A stretch of DNA of 64,000 nucleotides, from NCBI GenBank assembly GCA_902524245.1, contig CABZCN010000003.1:62001-126000 (forward strand). The letters are read 5' to 3'. This stretch comes from an uncultured Alphaproteobacteria bacterium. Its GTDB lineage: Bacteria; Pseudomonadota; Alphaproteobacteria; HIMB59. The translations under genes and the position numbers were made by a program. The notes under the pieces were generated by a model. The model had not been told where the DNA came from, did not search any database, and saw only the letters and a program-made list of their open reading frames with translations. Of this stretch, positions 63,746 through 64,000 are shown piece after piece (position 1 is the stretch's first letter; every line of letters begins with the position of its first letter).

Positions 63746-64000
63746 TTTTATTCCCGGTTTAATTATGATAATTGCTTCATTCTTATTGCCAATCATTCCT
63801 CAATACTTTAGACATCCTGCGATGTTATTATCGGTGGGTTTATCTGCTTTATCTTTATTTAATGGTTATGGAACTTTTTTAGAGTGGGACATACTTGGTT
63901 TAAATTTAATATTATATCAATCTGATAGTTTAACTCTTCCATTTGCTATTATTTTTCATATTGCAGCTATACTTGTAATAATTTTTAGCTGGCACAGTAA
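63735..64000 (+). CDS. Third antiporter-like large subunit, cut by window end
   Basis: Begins at ATG 63735 with AAGGAGG six bases upstream and remains open to the window end. The visible 88 residues hold three hydrophobic segments and the pattern GLNLILYQSDSLTLPFAIIF, which matches the start of NuoN/MrpD-like proteins (a strand reading ..l..D.ls..f..i). It would be the third such subunit in the operon. Confidence 0.75.
   Translation, partial: MISNFIPGLIMIIASFLLPIIPQYFRHPAMLLSVGLSALSLFNGYGTFLEWDILGLNLILYQSDSLTLPFAIIFHIAAILVIIFSWHS

Noticed and set aside
1-64000. CRISPR arrays, insertion sequences, prophage, integrases, toxin-antitoxin pairs, replication origin
   Set aside because: I looked for direct repeats, transposase-like frames and att-like duplications next to the three tRNA genes and saw none.

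Overview
The window looks like a piece of a small, AT-rich, streamlined alphaproteobacterial chromosome, most likely a free-living marine lineage such as SAR11-like or HIMB59/AEGEAN-169-type bacteria. The reasons are the alphaproteobacterial gene orders (lptF-lptG-lptD-surA-pdxA-rsmA; rpoZ-rsh-pdxJ-acpS-lepB-rnc-recO; glyA-nrdR-ribD-ribE-ribBA-ribH-nusB; plsX-ihfA-merR; rplM-rpsI), very tight packing with pervasive gene overlaps, many TTG/GTG starts, shortened proteins, a membrane pyrophosphatase, and the absence of insertion sequences, prophage, CRISPR arrays and recognisable intrinsic terminators. The taxonomic placement is inference from gene order and composition.

Layout. 1-2.7 kb: fatty-acid synthesis (partial fabG, acpP, fabF) and gmk. 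2.7-9.1 kb, minus strand: outer-membrane and LPS assembly (lptF, lptG, lptD, a short SurA-like protein) with pdxA and rsmA. 9.1-15.4 kb: pepA, ndk, purN/purM, a secreted protein of unknown function, a DnaA-like Hda protein and aspS. 15.4-19.8 kb, minus strand: topA, plsY, pyrB, ruvX. 19.8-23.1 kb: gatCAB and tRNA-Ser(GCT). 23.2-35.7 kb: one long plus-strand run from dapA through smpB, rpoZ, rsh, pdxJ, acpS, lepB, rnc, recO, rpiB, glyA, nrdR and the riboflavin genes to nusB. 35.7-45 kb: hppA, bamE, plsX, ihfA, merR, tRNA-Pro(GGG), rplM-rpsI, hom, glpX, recJ, tRNA-Glu(TTC).

45-58.1 kb is the accessory, metabolically distinctive part. It holds a serine-glyoxylate aminotransferase with a ketopantoate-reductase-like partner, then on the minus strand a quinone oxidoreductase-sucC-sucD operon. 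Next come a complete tripartite tricarboxylate transporter (tctC-tctB-tctA), a GntR/FCD regulator, a thiamine-diphosphate enzyme of the oxalyl-CoA decarboxylase/2-hydroxyacyl-CoA lyase class, a very clear formyl-CoA:oxalate CoA-transferase (frc), and a stand-alone domain like the N-terminal hydrolase of 10-formyltetrahydrofolate dehydrogenase. Two nearly identical 17-bp palindromes with a shared 13-base core (50294-50310 and 54226-54242) sit at the qor-sucCD start and just before the thiamine-diphosphate enzyme gene. They are strong candidates for the operator of the GntR protein encoded between them. My reading is a GntR-controlled module for import and CoA-dependent C1-releasing breakdown of oxalate or a 2-hydroxy acid, with the formyl unit handed to or released from folate.

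58.1-64 kb: an Mrp-type cation/proton antiporter operon follows with a 9-base gap. Its order (E, F, G, A-tail, B, C, D, then two more antiporter-like large subunits) resembles the membrane arm of archaeal MBH/MBS complexes rather than the usual mrpA-G order. It runs off the end of the window.

Architecture: all five convergent gene pairs overlap at their stop codons, and three of the five divergent pairs have abutting or overlapping start codons. At least two promoters (rpoZ, rplM) are placed so that the transcript would begin at or within a few bases of the start codon. In contrast, genes of the 47-58 kb module carry strong Shine-Dalgarno sequences.
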